The notes under the pieces are model-generated. The model ran no database searches and had not been told where the DNA came from. It saw nothing but the letters and a program-made list of their open reading frames with translations. DNA of 64,000 nucleotides from Calliphora vicina (taxonomy: Eukaryota > Arthropoda > Insecta > Diptera > Calliphoridae), in the NCBI RefSeq assembly GCF_958450345.1, contig NC_088780.1:165150726-165214725 (forward strand). Reading direction: 5' to 3'. A program made the translations under genes and the position numbers. Of the stretch, positions 48,894 through 59,773 are shown in pieces (within the stretch, counting starts at the first letter, position 1; each line of letters opens with the position of its first letter).

Positions 48894-50093
48894 ATGGATG
48901 CATTTAAAGTGCCAAAAAAAGTTAATCGTCATGTTCTCAAGGCGCTTAATGTTTTAAGCAGCGATAAAACGGATAGTGATGTGTCCACTTCAATGATATT
49001 GAATCAGGTTAAATATCAAATGAGAAATTTAGTACCCATACCCAATATCAATATGGTTATACGAAAATCATTAAAAAATTTAAGTGATATTGGTTTGATT
49101 GATAGAACAGCACCTGGAAGATTTGCCATAGGTCGTTCATATGCACCGTCTACGGCGCCAAAACCTAACAAACCTAAAACAGTAAACCGTAGTATATTTA
49201 AGCCTAGTGTGAGTTTTATTTATAAATTTTTTCTTTTCTATCTTTTAATTTCTTAAATATTTCAGGGATCTCGCAAAAGAAGTAAATTGAATCCTAATTT
49301 CAAACGCACTCAATTTGACAGTGAAGAGTCTTTGTCAGGCGATGAATACGATCGCTCACGTAAACGTATGCGTACCAACAACAAAAAACTAAATTACTCT
49401 GGTCACAGCACAGAATTGCCGAAAGCCCGACAACATTTCCGTTTTAAAAACATTGCTTTAGCAGATCCCTTGACAAGACCTTCACCCCTCTATATGAGAG
49501 ATTATGGGAATGACAGTGGTTCGGACCAAAGTTTTGAAAAGGCCGTGTCTATTGGCCCCACAATGAGTTCGAATACAGATTTGAATTTAGCATATAATTC
49601 ACCAACACAACCTTTAGAAATTAATGAAATTCCATGCGAAGACCATGAAAATAATTTGAAGCAAATGCCTAATGAATCCCCACTTAAAGTTGTAGAACTA
49701 TTTAAAAGCACGCGGAATAGTTATGATAGTGTTGAGGCAGCAGGCACTAACTCAAATACTCTTACGAATACCCCGTTTACAGGCCAGCCATCCAAGACGT
49801 GTATTGTTTTTTCGTTTTTGCCTAGAAACGAAAATACAAAAACCTCTGTTTCAGTTTCCAAAACCATTTTCATTTCAAAACAAGGCCAGCCATCCAAGAC
49901 GAGTGTTGTTGATTCGAATGTTTCCGGAAAAGAAAAATCAAAAACTTCTGTTTCAACATCAAAATTCAAAACCATTTCCATTCCAGAACCAGGCCAACCA
50001 TCCAAGACGAGTGTTATTGATTCGAATGTGTCTAGAAAAGAAAAATCGAAAACCTCTGTTTCAGCTTCAAAATTCAAAACGACTTCCTCTTAA
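48894..50093 (+). CDS. Uncharacterised fly protein, two exons, with three C-terminal repeats
   Basis: Exon 1 (48894-49208) and exon 2 (49266-50093) are separated by a 57-bp intron (AGT/GTGAGT...TTTCAG/GGA) and encode 380 residues. Residues about 8-85 form a compact helical domain with basic and hydrophobic spacing (VNRHVLKALNVL, NQVKYQM, IRKSLKNLSDIGLI, GRFAIG). It resembles a small winged-helix-like fold and possibly the DUF4777 class of fly proteins (memory only). A strongly basic stretch (SRKRSK...RKRMR) suggests nuclear localisation or DNA binding. The C-terminus has three repeats of about 34-36 residues starting GQPSKT. AATAAA follows at 50179. The function is unknown. Confidence 0.8.
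49209..49265 (+). other. Intron of the 48.9 kb gene
   Basis: 57 bp, GTGAGT donor, pyrimidine-rich tract, TTTCAG acceptor; phase 0. The size is typical of short fly introns. Read-through would stop after 16 codons at 49254-49256. Confidence 0.85.
49782..50093 (+). repeat. In-frame tandem repeat, three units of 102-108 bp
   Basis: Units start with GGCCAGCCATCCAAGACG or a close variant at 49782, 49884 and 49992. Units 2 and 3 are nearly identical at protein level (KEKSKTSVS.SKFKT); unit 1 is more diverged. The last unit is cut by the stop codon. Confidence 0.85.
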
Positions 50094-50178
50094 ATACCAA
50101 TTTAGTTTATTTTTATTTTCGTTTTCATTATTGTTTAATTAAGCTGTGTTTGTATGTACTCCTTATTATATTTTTATA

Positions 50179-50184
50179 AATAAA
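50179..50184 (+). terminator. Polyadenylation signal AATAAA
   Basis: Canonical hexamer 86 bp after the stop codon of the 48.9 kb gene. Immediately downstream the sequence turns to mariner debris. Confidence 0.5.
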
Positions 50185-50264
50185 TTTAATACAAAGTTCG
50201 TAAGTAAATATTTTGTTGGATGTTCAAAAATTATTTTAGTTTCATGCAAAAATTTAACCCTGGA

Positions 50265-50465
50265 TTTTTTTTTAGCTTTTATTAGCGTTTTTCGGCCAAT
50301 GCTCGCTTCAAACGAATTAGTTTGCATTTGGTGCAGGTTCGATGTAATGATCTGGCCAGATTTCAGTAACTCATAGGAATCTTTTGCTTCCACCAAATAC
50401 AGAGCATTACTTTAGCGCCATGGATATTTGGTTTTGGTGTCCATTCTGCTGGTTGGCCGAAATAA
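50265..50465 (-). pseudogene. mariner transposase fragment
   Basis: Minus-strand debris containing the PxQQxE.../W-W-K-Q-K equivalent (about 50380-50460) and the 'cggccaatgctcgcttcaaa' block shared with the copies at 37.5 kb, 44.9 kb and 60.3 kb. About 200 bp remain. Confidence 0.6.
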
Positions 50466-51077
50466 GCACAAAAACGAAATACCCCCCATAAGAAAACATC
50501 ACACATGTTCGTTTATACATATCCGTGTAATATTTTAAGAAAGACTAAAGACCGGCTAAGTACAGTGATAATTCTACAAAAAAAATTTAAAATAATAAAC
50601 TAAAGCAATTTATCAATTTAAGATCATACAACTTTCGAATCATATACACACATCCCAAACATTATATCACAACTAAACAGCTCTATATATACGAGTACAT
50701 ACATACTATGTACACAGTGATGTAGAAATTTAGTAATGTAAAGATGTAGGTAGTATGTAATGTATTATGGTATGTAAATGTTTCTTCTAATATTAAGTTG
50801 TAAATATACTATGTAAATATTAAATATTTTACTACATACAATCATCATCATCATCACTATTATTATTATTATTATGATAATAATAATATTTAGAATACGT
50901 ATTTTACTTTAAAATTATACGAAATGAAATGATATGATTATGTTCTTATAATTTAATGTACTCAGCTGTAGGTAGATAGATGGATGGATAGATATTTTGA
51001 TATGTGTCTGCGTGAATGCGTTAGTGATTTTACACTCGAAAAAATTATCTAATTATCTAGTAAAAATTGGAGGTGTT
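50466..51077. other. Intergenic DNA with microsatellites
   Basis: Contains ATC and ATT trinucleotide runs around 50842-50888 and a GATA/GATG-like run near 50970-50995. No gene is seen. Confidence 0.5.
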
Positions 51078-51170
51078 AACGCAGAGAAAAAACATGGTTC
51101 AGCATGGTTACTGCAACTATACTGTGTTCTTTGTAACAATATACATATGGTTGTCATACACAAATAATTA
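51078..51170. mobile_element. Fragment of the CACGCAGAG-ended MITE
   Basis: 'aacgcagagaaaaaacatgg' followed by 'catggttactgcaactatac' matches one end of the element at 14126-14975. The rest of the copy is missing. Confidence 0.6.
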
Positions 51171-51323
51171 TAATTTTATTATAATTTCAATAATAATTTA
51201 GTTCATGGCAATAATGAAGTTAATTTCATCGGCCAAAAGTCAATTTTTTTACCCTTCACCATGAGTGGCTAGGGTATATATGAATTTGTCATTCCGTTTG
51301 TAATTTCTACATGTTTAATTTGC

Positions 51324-53669
51324 GGGACTATATTCAAAACCGTCTATCTTTGATTTTCACGAAAATGACTTTTTAATGGTAAAATGTTCAGTAAAACAGC
51401 CCTCATTATGGTGTGAATTTCATAACGAACATTTTTTTTCCTGTTTTATTTGAATTTTTGTTATTTAAAGTATCTTATACAATTAATTTTTTCCGAATAT
51501 TTGTTTTATGTACATTAGGGATATAACTAATTTTAAAGAAATTTTTGGCACCACCACGTGATGGAAATCGTTCTTTTAGGCCATTTGGAATCAAAAGCAT
51601 CACGCACCAACACCAATTTCTAAAATAAACCAAATTTTTTTTGTCCCTGGAAAATTATATAAATACTTTCATATTTTGTTTGCAAGTTTGTGGGATACTT
51701 CCCTTATTTGAAAATTACATTTTGAAGTATGTCCGCAGTTATTATTATGAAGTAATAACTGCCGAAAGCCGATTCTGAATTGAATTACCATGAACATATT
51801 TTCCCTTTTTGTCGTCACCTAAAATGCAAAATAACGTAACATCACTTTTCATAAGTGTATAGGAGAAGCAAAAAACGATATAAAATGAAAACTACTTTAG
51901 ATATGGAGACAAAATTTTCAAATTTGAATTACAATGACTCTGAAAAAAAAAATATTTTTTTCAAAGCACACTTTTTTCAATTGTTATTTTCTGAAACAAA
52001 AAAACGTATCATCAATATAAATTTTTATGAAACAATAAAAACTTAAATAAAAATACTTTTTTAATTTTATTATGTTTTTTTTTATTTTAATTACTAACGA
52101 CTACTTTTTTAAACTTAAAAATTTTCTTCATAAATTTTCATTAAGACTGCAACAATATTCAATTGCAACAAATTTATTAAAAAACAAGTAAGAGAGCTAT
52201 ATTCGGCTGTGCCGAATTATATATACCATTCACCAAAATATACTTTAAAATAAAAATTTTAAATATTTTTAGGTAAACAAAATTTAATTTTTTTTCCAGT
52301 TGTTTTTTCGAAATTGTTTTTTAAAATTTTTCTTTAAAATTTAATAATTTTTTTTTTAATTTTAAAATTTTTTTTTTTTTAGTTTTTAAATTTTTTTTTT
52401 AATATTTAGTGAAACAAAATTTTGGTGATCTAATTTTGATCCATTGTAGGTCCAACTTACTATGGTCTTATATACGTTGTTGCACAGGTCTTTGAAATAT
52501 CTATCATTAGATATCCATATCGTCTATATTAATGATTTAGTAATCCAGATATGGGTCAAAAATAGGTCAAAAATTGAGGTTGTCCTGGTTTTTTCCTCAT
52601 ATCTCAGCCATTTGTGTACCGATTTTCTCGATTTTAAATAGCAACTTTCAACTTTCTGAAGGCCCCAACTAGTAAGTTATTTGGGGGCTTCAGAAAGTTG
52701 ATTTCAACACACAGACGGACAGACGGACATGGCTATATCGACTCCGCTATCTATAACGATTCAGAATATATATACTTTGTGGGGTCGCAAATGAAAAATG
52801 TAGAAATTACAAACGGAATGACAAACTTATATATACCCTTGCCACTCATGGTGAAGGGTATAAAAACAGAAGTTCTTAGATAAGATAGAGATTAAATTTT
52901 AAAATCAATGTATACAATTGTCAATCGATTAAGTTAGAATTACTATAGTAGCCAGGAAGACTGTTCAAATTCACAATGAGATCGTAAAAAAAGCGATTGA
53001 TGCAGAATATTTAAATTATGATTTCTTTAATAATTACAATGATGACTAACTTATGTTTTTTTCTTCCATTAGACCAGGACGAGTAAAGAACAATCCCACT
53101 GTGTCTAGTTTAAAATCTCTTTTATATGAAATATACCATGAAATATAAATTAAATTTTGATACAGATCACAACCTTATACAGAACATATTGAAACAAAAC
53201 CTCTATATTCTTGTCCACTATCAATTCTGCTAAATAAGTGGAAGAATTTGCAATATTTGAAGAGCGTAACCACCGGCATACCATTATTTTTATGATAATT
53301 TAAACCAACTCTTTGTTTAATATTGCTTATTTTTTATCTTATGTAATTATTAGCATAAAACGTTCAACAAGCTAACCACTAATATTAAATTAGCCGTTAT
53401 CTTAAATAAATTACGTTAAAAAATTACAGATGTCATAAATGAAATCAAAATAATTTATTTTTTATTAAAATGCAAAATCCTCTATCTTTCATAAAGCCAC
53501 AATAATGTAAAATTTTAAAAACCAATTTCATGTGAGATTCATTAGTTACTTTTAAAAAATATTGTAGAATACCGAATTTTAATAACTCAAGTAATACGCG
53601 AAAAAAACAGTTTTTTGGCTCTCCTGAAAAGTTATGTTTTTCAAGATAGAGGGTTTTGAATATAGTCCC
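51324..53669. mobile_element. GGGACTATATTC-ended element inserted in family A
   Basis: A 2,346-bp insert with inverted ends GGGACTATATTCAAAACC (continuing to TCTATCTT, about 26 bp, one mismatch). No clear target duplication is visible. Inside lies a second, forward family-A copy (52182-52865), giving three nested layers. The frame at 51855-52046 is not recognisable as a transposase. Confidence 0.65.
52182..52865 (+). mobile_element. DINE-1-like dispersed repeat, family A, copy 2
   Basis: From 'aaaacaagtaagagagctat' to 'gtgaagggtataaaa', collinear with 36132-36794, including the 'gacggacagacggacatgg' tract and 'tatatatactttgtggggtc'. Confidence 0.75.
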
Positions 53670-54146
53670 TCGATATTCTAGATCGTTATATATAGCGAAG
53701 TCGATATAGCCATGTCCGTATGTATGTTTAAATCAACTTTGCGTAGCCACAAAATAACTTACAAACATGATTAATACATCAATACATGGTGAATTTTACC
53801 GGCTCGGTAGAATTTTTTTTTGGCCTATTTTTGATCTATATCTGGATTATGAATGTATGTAAGGCTATAGTAATTTGGACCTAGAATCGGGAAAAATATT
53901 TTTTTACCAAAAAATTATTTTTGTCATAAATTTTTTTTCACTAAAAAATTAAAAAAAAAAATTTTAAAAATTAAAAATAAAAAACAATTTGGAAAAAAAA
54001 TTAACAAATTTTGAACATTTTTTTTAAAAATATTAAAAAACAATTTTGAAAAAAAAAATAAATTTTGTTTACCAAAAAATATTTAAAATTTGTATTTTAA
54101 AGTATAATTTGGTGAAGAGTATATAAGATTCGGCACACCCGAATGA

Positions 54147-56019
54147 ATATGCACACAGTTACTAAAGTATATGTACTATCGACTTTTTGGGATTTTTTAA
54201 AAATCTATATATTTAAAAATGCAAGGCCTGACTCATTCATTCACTGACTCATCAGTCATGAGAATGATTGATTTCGTTGACGCCGATTTTCAAAAAATTT
54301 GATAAAAATATTGGAAATTGTGGGCATGGTAATTGTGGGCAATGATAATTGTGGTTAAAGACAAATATTTTGTTATTTTATTATATAATGTGTCATTGTA
54401 CCGTTTATATCTGGACTTTATCGGTCGTAAATGGTTAATTTATATATGTATCCACACAAATTTCGATCCAAATAAGTTTTATTCATATCACCTAATTTGT
54501 TGATGATCGGTCCATAATTAGCTATAGATCCCATATATTTATTGCCCGCTTTCGAAAATCACTTTAACGAGCATAAATTTCTTAAAAATACAGGTATAAA
54601 CATAAAATTCAACAGAAATAACATTCATATAGACATAAATCAAACGACCTAATTATAGTATGGGGTATCATATGGTCGGGCTTGACCGAACATACTTTCT
54701 TGCTTGGTTTTATTTGCATTCATATTTATGTTTTTCACAATTTGTATTCATATTTAAAATTCTTGGACAATTTCCCGTAAAATATGTTTATTCAATATTT
54801 TTAGGAGCACATGAAACTTTTGATTTTTGCTACCTCACTTGTTCTAAAGGCGCTGAAGTTTTGAGATACATTTACAAGGGGAAAAATGCAAATTTCTAAG
54901 TTTGTGTAAACATTTTACCATTAAATAATAACTTTAGAAATTTAATGTAAAATAATGGATATGATAGCTTAAGATTTTTAACAAATATTTTTCTGAGCGT
55001 AAATCAAAGTTAATCAATTCAATTATTAAAACCGTTTAATCAACAGATTTCTGTTAAAATTATAAAACAAATCTATGTGTTCTTTACAAAATCAAGGTTT
55101 AAGTGGAGCTAATGAATATATGCATGTACATAAGTATGTATGTATTTGTATGTTTCTATGTATGTAAATATGTATGTACTTATACACTCAAATAAACAAT
55201 TTACAATAATTTCCTAGTAAAATTTCTTGTAAAAAGTTTAGTTCTTTGTAAGTATGTACGTATCGGTGTGAGTGATTTTCTGTGTATGTGTGAGTAAAGT
55301 TTATTGTTTTAAGTTTTCATTCATTAAAATGTTTAGTAGTCACACTCTCTCACCCAAACCTACACAAAGTAAAAGTAGTCACCAGCCAGGGGGATGCTGG
55401 CTGGCTGGCTTGGCTGTTTGACTGAGTGACTGACTGAATGGATGTATGGATAGATGGCAAATGATTATAAAGAGATAATTTAATGGGAAAATTTATAGCG
55501 CTACATAAAATGTGTTAAATTTTATAAAGTTAGTTTTAACCCTAATCAAGTTGTTTCTTCTCGAGTACGAATAATGTACACAATGTGTACTACACATGTA
55601 TGTATGTATATTTTCTTAAGGGATTTCTTTCTTTTGATTTTTTTTGGAATTTTTTTTATTGGCATAGTTAAAAAAGAAAGTTTTTAATTAAAAAAATATA
55701 TAAATAAATTTAATAATAACGATGAGTTTTAGAATGTCTCAGGGGTTTGTAGTTTTCTATGTGCGTGTGTGTGCCTGTGCTTGGATACATGCCACCACTG
55801 TACGTGCTTAAATGTACATTAGAGTTGGGCTTTAGTTTTAGTTTTTTTTTTATATATATTTTTGCTAATTTAATGAATAATTTTCCAAGTTATAAAGATT
55901 ATTATTTAAGAAATACAGGGGTTATGAGTAAGTCATAAGTAGTATTTATATGATATAGCGGATATAGTGGATATTAATAGTAGATGAAATTCAATGAAGG
56001 TTGTGGATTATGTAATGAT
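54147..56019. other. Intergenic DNA with a family-B fragment and simple repeats
   Basis: A partial family-B copy lies at about 54412-54707 ('atcggtcgtaaatggttaat' to 'gaccgaacatactttcttgc'). TATG-type repeats occur at about 55115-55175 and 55595-55610, and a GGCT run at about 55400-55420. No gene is seen. Confidence 0.5.
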
Positions 56020-56021
56020 TA

Positions 56022-57221
56022 CACTATACAACAAAATCAAATTTTTTCCAAAATTACAAGGTCCGACCAATAAATTTTTATAGAGGAAACGAAAAAAAAA
56101 CACGTGTATCGGCGTTTTTAAAGTTTACATCTGAATTTCGTTTGAGGATGGGTTAAAGTTTCCCAACTCTGGCACATTATTATTGTTAATCGTCATAAGA
56201 AACCATGTGATCCTTACATTTTAGGTATAAAGTTAGGTAAAATGTTACGGAGAATATTTTTGTAGAATATGTTAACCCTCTAAATCCTCAAGGCATGGGT
56301 CTTTTCTGTCCTTTTTTTAAAAAAGTGCAATAACCACCATTAGAATAGGGATTTAAGGGGTTAAAATGTTCTGCAAAAAAATTATACGTGAAATTTTACT
56401 ATCAGCCCAATTATGAATAAAAAATTCCGAGGGAGTTTGTTCCCCGGGAGTTTTTTCCCATTGAATTTGAATAGGAAAAATGAGAAAAGGGAAAAAACTC
56501 CCGGGGAATTTTTATTCATAATTGGGCTGTATAAGTCCCTGAATACATCATAACAGAAAATTCAACCAGAAAGTCAGAAATAAGACATAACAAAAGGGAG
56601 CCCAATGTTAATTTCGCATTTATTAAGAATTTTATTTTAAAGAACATTTTAGGTATAAAATGTATTCAGCAAATTTATGTAAAATGTTACGAAGTACATT
56701 TTTGTAGAATATGTTAACCCTCTAAATCCCCAAGGCATGGGTCTTTTTTATCCTTCTTTTAAAAAACCCTCGGCTCTCTTTTGTTATGTCTTATTTCAGA
56801 CTTTCTGGTTGAATTTTATGTTTTGGTGTATTTAGGGATTTATAGTAAAATTTCACGGATAATATTTTTGCGGAACATTTTAACCCCTTAAATCCCTGTT
56901 TTAATGGAGTTTGTTGCTCTTTTCTAAAAGAAGGACAAAAAAGACTAATGCCTTATAATTTAGAGGGTTAACATATTCTACAAAAATATTCTCCGTAACA
57001 TTTTACATAAATTTTCTGAACACATTTTATACCTATAATGTAAGGATCATATGGTTTCTTATGTCGATTAATAATAAGAATGTGCCAGAGTTGGGAAATT
57101 TTAGCCCCCCCTCAAATGAAATTCAGATGTAAACTTTCAAAACGCCGATACACGTGTCTTTTTTTGTCTCCTCTATAATTTAGTGGTCGGACCTTGTAAT
57201 TTTTTTTGGTGTTGTACAGTG
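56022..57221. mobile_element. Foldback element with TA flanks and a nested MITE
   Basis: The ends are CACTATACAACA and TGTTGTACAGTG, flanked by TA (56020-56021 and 57222-57223). Arms of about 370 bp mirror each other through 'aaggtccgac', 'acacgtgt.tcggcgttttt', 'ccaactctggcac' and 'aaccctctaaat'. The centre contains partly duplicated inner arm material and a separate 127-bp palindromic insert (56403-56529). The termini resemble those of the foldback at 31914-33225. Confidence 0.8.
56403..56529. mobile_element. 127-bp palindromic MITE nested in the foldback
   Basis: Starts CAGCCCAATTATGAATAAAA and ends with the complement. The inner parts 'ccccgggagttttttccc' and 'gggaaaaaactcccgggg' also pair, so almost the whole element folds back. 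Flanked by TAT on both sides (56400-56402 and 56530-56532), a possible 3-bp duplication. Confidence 0.75.
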
Positions 57222-57299
57222 TATTCCGAAATTTGAGACAACGTTAGAATTATAACAAAAAACACATTTTAAATGAAATTTTAATAAAAAATTTAAATT

Positions 57300-57640
57300 T
57301 TCAGTTCACCGAAGCTTATGGTGAATGTGTTCAATCGGTGTGTGCTGTTCAGAAGTGGTGATTTAGACACGGACATGAAGATTGTTGTCAAACACAACAA
57401 TAGCTTGCAAAATCATTGGGATCTATTCACTCGCCTTATAGTCCAGACCATGCCCCGTCCGACTACCTTTTGTTTTGATTCAGATTCAGAACGCTCTCTC
57501 TGGGATACGCTTCACTTGCTTATCCGATATTGGCCTCAAAAGATGATCAGTTCATTTTGCTCGGAATTCATATGTTGCCAGAAAGATTGGAAAATGTGAT
57601 ACTTAAAAGTGGCCAATACTATAATTTCTGTTGTATTGAA
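57300..57640 (+). pseudogene. mariner transposase fragment (C-terminal)
   Basis: The 93-codon frame at 57318-57599 is a chimera of decayed pieces. One corresponds to the start-side phrase 'ttgcaaaatcattgggatct'; the other is the mariner C-terminal block with the D-x-x-L-F motif altered (PTTFCFDSDSERSLWDTLH) followed by the 'cagaaagattggaaaatgtg' end. It is not functional. Confidence 0.6.
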
Positions 57641-57734
57641 ATATTTAAAAAAAAAATCTCCCATTTTTAAAAAACTTACCACTGCACACTGGTTTTTCTC
57701 CGTTTTTTTTTTTTGGAATAAACTCTAATTTAAA

Positions 57735-58140
57735 AGCAATTGAATTGAAATATGGTTTGTACACATTTTTTATACTCCCAAATGACCTGGCAAGTTTCAT
57801 ATTATTTGGGGCACAATTTCATATAGCTGCTATATAGCCCATCTGGCCGATTTGCCGCAACTTTTTTGTTTATAAAGCTATTGATGTGAAATTTGATTTG
57901 TATTAATTTTTTATGTTCCTAAGATGACCTACCAAGTTTCATGTAATTTGGGGCACTATTTCATATAGCTGTCATATAGCCGATCTGGCCGTTCTGACCG
58001 ATTTGCCCCAACTTTTTCGTTTATAAAGAGATTGAAGTGAAATTTGATTTGTATACATTTTTCCTAAGATGACCTACCAAGTTTCATATGATTTGGAGCA
58101 CTTTTTCATATAGCTGCCATATAACCGATCTGGCCGACAT
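57735..58140. repeat. Tandem repeat, three units of about 130-150 bp
   Basis: Three successive units carry 'gtgaaatttgatttgta', 'gatgacctaccaagtttcat', 'gatttggggcac', 'tttcatatagctgccatata' and 'gatctggccg' in the same order. Divergence between units is moderate. No coding frame persists across them. Confidence 0.8.
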
Positions 58141-59773
58141 TTTGACGTTTCCGCTAAAAGTATTTTTAAATTTTGATTTTTTCGAAAGCGTTTCTTATTA
58201 ATCTGCACACTTTGGTTAATAACTTCTCACTTACAACTGTTTGCAACGCTTTGTCATGCACGAAACACAACTACACTTGTTAAGCTCATTCTAAAAAAAC
58301 ATACAAACAAAACACGGTACAATTGGACAAAAACATATAACAACGTCACAGATATTGGTAAACTATAGTTTTACATACCAGGACAAACGTTTTCCATATT
58401 AATTCTTTTCACTTTTGTGTAACAAACAGAACAAACAATCGAAGTTGCAAAATTTTCCCCGCCAATTTCACACAAAACGTGTGGTACATAACAAGCTTTC
58501 TTTAACAGCGCGCAAACAGAACAGTATTGCTCCACATTTTAAAGTTAAATATTTTTTTTCTAACTAGGGTGTTTAAAAATTAAAAATCAACAAAATTTTA
58601 AAATACATAAAAAAAAATTTACTTTATGCCAAAAAAAAAGGAAAAAAACCAGTGTGTACTGTGTAAAGGATGTTGCTTTAATGTGGATATGTTTCCGGTT
58701 TTCAAGTGGAAGTTGTTGGCTGAGTTTTACAGTTTTTTTCTTTTTATTTCGTTTCACCTTAAGCAGATCATACGATAACTCCGTTTTATTTTCCACTGGT
58801 TCATTTAAGTTCTTTTAGATTGTTTCTTATTAATAATAGAAAGTAGACGCAATCGTTTGTTTTATTTTTATTCTCATCTCATTTTATTTATTTTTGCATA
58901 TTTTTTATTTGTATTTTTGTTTAGTTTTTATTAAATTTAAATTTTTATTTGACAACTAATATAATTTATTTTCAATTATTTTATTTTATTTATTTTAATA
59001 ATAGATAATAATTATAATAATAATAATGCAACATGCATATAGAGCTAAAAAGTAATTGTTTGTTTTATTAATTAATTAATTAATTTATTTATTTATTAAA
59101 TTAATTATTTAATTATTATTATGTATAAATGGTGTTTTTCTTGTTGCTGTTGTTATTTGTTTTATCTTAACTTTTTTGTTAATGTTTAATTTCACTTATT
59201 CTATTTTTTTCTCCCTTTTTTCATGGTTTGCAGGCAAATATCTCTTGAATAAATTTGAATTTTATTCTTTTTTATTTATTTTTTCTCTCTCTGTTTGTTT
59301 TTTTCATACAATTTTTTGTCTAAGTTTTTTTGTGTTGAAATTTTATTTATATTTTTTCTTGTTATTTTAGTTTTAATTTATGAAACTCTGCTAAATGTTT
59401 GTTTTGTCGTTTTTTTTAATACAATTTTTTAGTGTTTTCCTTTGAATTTCTAATATTTTTTGTTGAATGTTTGTTTATATTATACAGTTTTTCATGGAGC
59501 AAAATAAAATTTATAAAGTTTTTAAATAAAATTTAGAACAAATTATTAGTTTTTGTAAAATTTTTGAGAGATATTTGTTTACAGTGATTAAAACAGGAGT
59601 TAAGTTTTTAAAATAATATACAGTTTGTTGTTATAGCTTTTTTTTGCGTTTTTTACATTAAAATATCTAAATATTTACTTTTTTTGAAAGTAGGTTGTTA
59701 AAAAAATCTGAAAACTTTTGTAGGTACTGCAATATCTATTAACTAAGTATGAAATGTTAATAAAATTTTGGTA
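58141..59773. other. AT-rich DNA, no gene supported
   Basis: Contains A/T-rich simple sequence, including ATTA/ATTT runs at about 58930-59115. The minus-strand 69-codon frame at 58587-58796 begins with an ATG but shows no domain. I do not call it. Confidence 0.4.

Larger units (their letters stand above)
51244..54146 (-). mobile_element. DINE-1-like family A copy, split by a 2.3 kb insertion
   Basis: The left part, 51244-51323 ('acccttcaccatgagtggct' to 'tttctacatgtttaattt'), continues at 53670 ('gttatatatagcgaagtcga', 'tatagccatgtccg') and ends near 54146 ('aagattcggcacacccgaat'). It is in reverse orientation relative to the copy at 36132-36794. Confidence 0.65.

Noticed and set aside
49721..50077. 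118-codon minus-strand frame with repeats
   Set aside because: It is antisense to the repeated C-terminus of the 48.9 kb gene; the repeats explain its openness.
58587..58796. 69-codon minus-strand frame starting with an ATG
   Set aside because: It has no recognisable domain, lies in AT-rich surroundings and ends in low-complexity hydrophobic residues.
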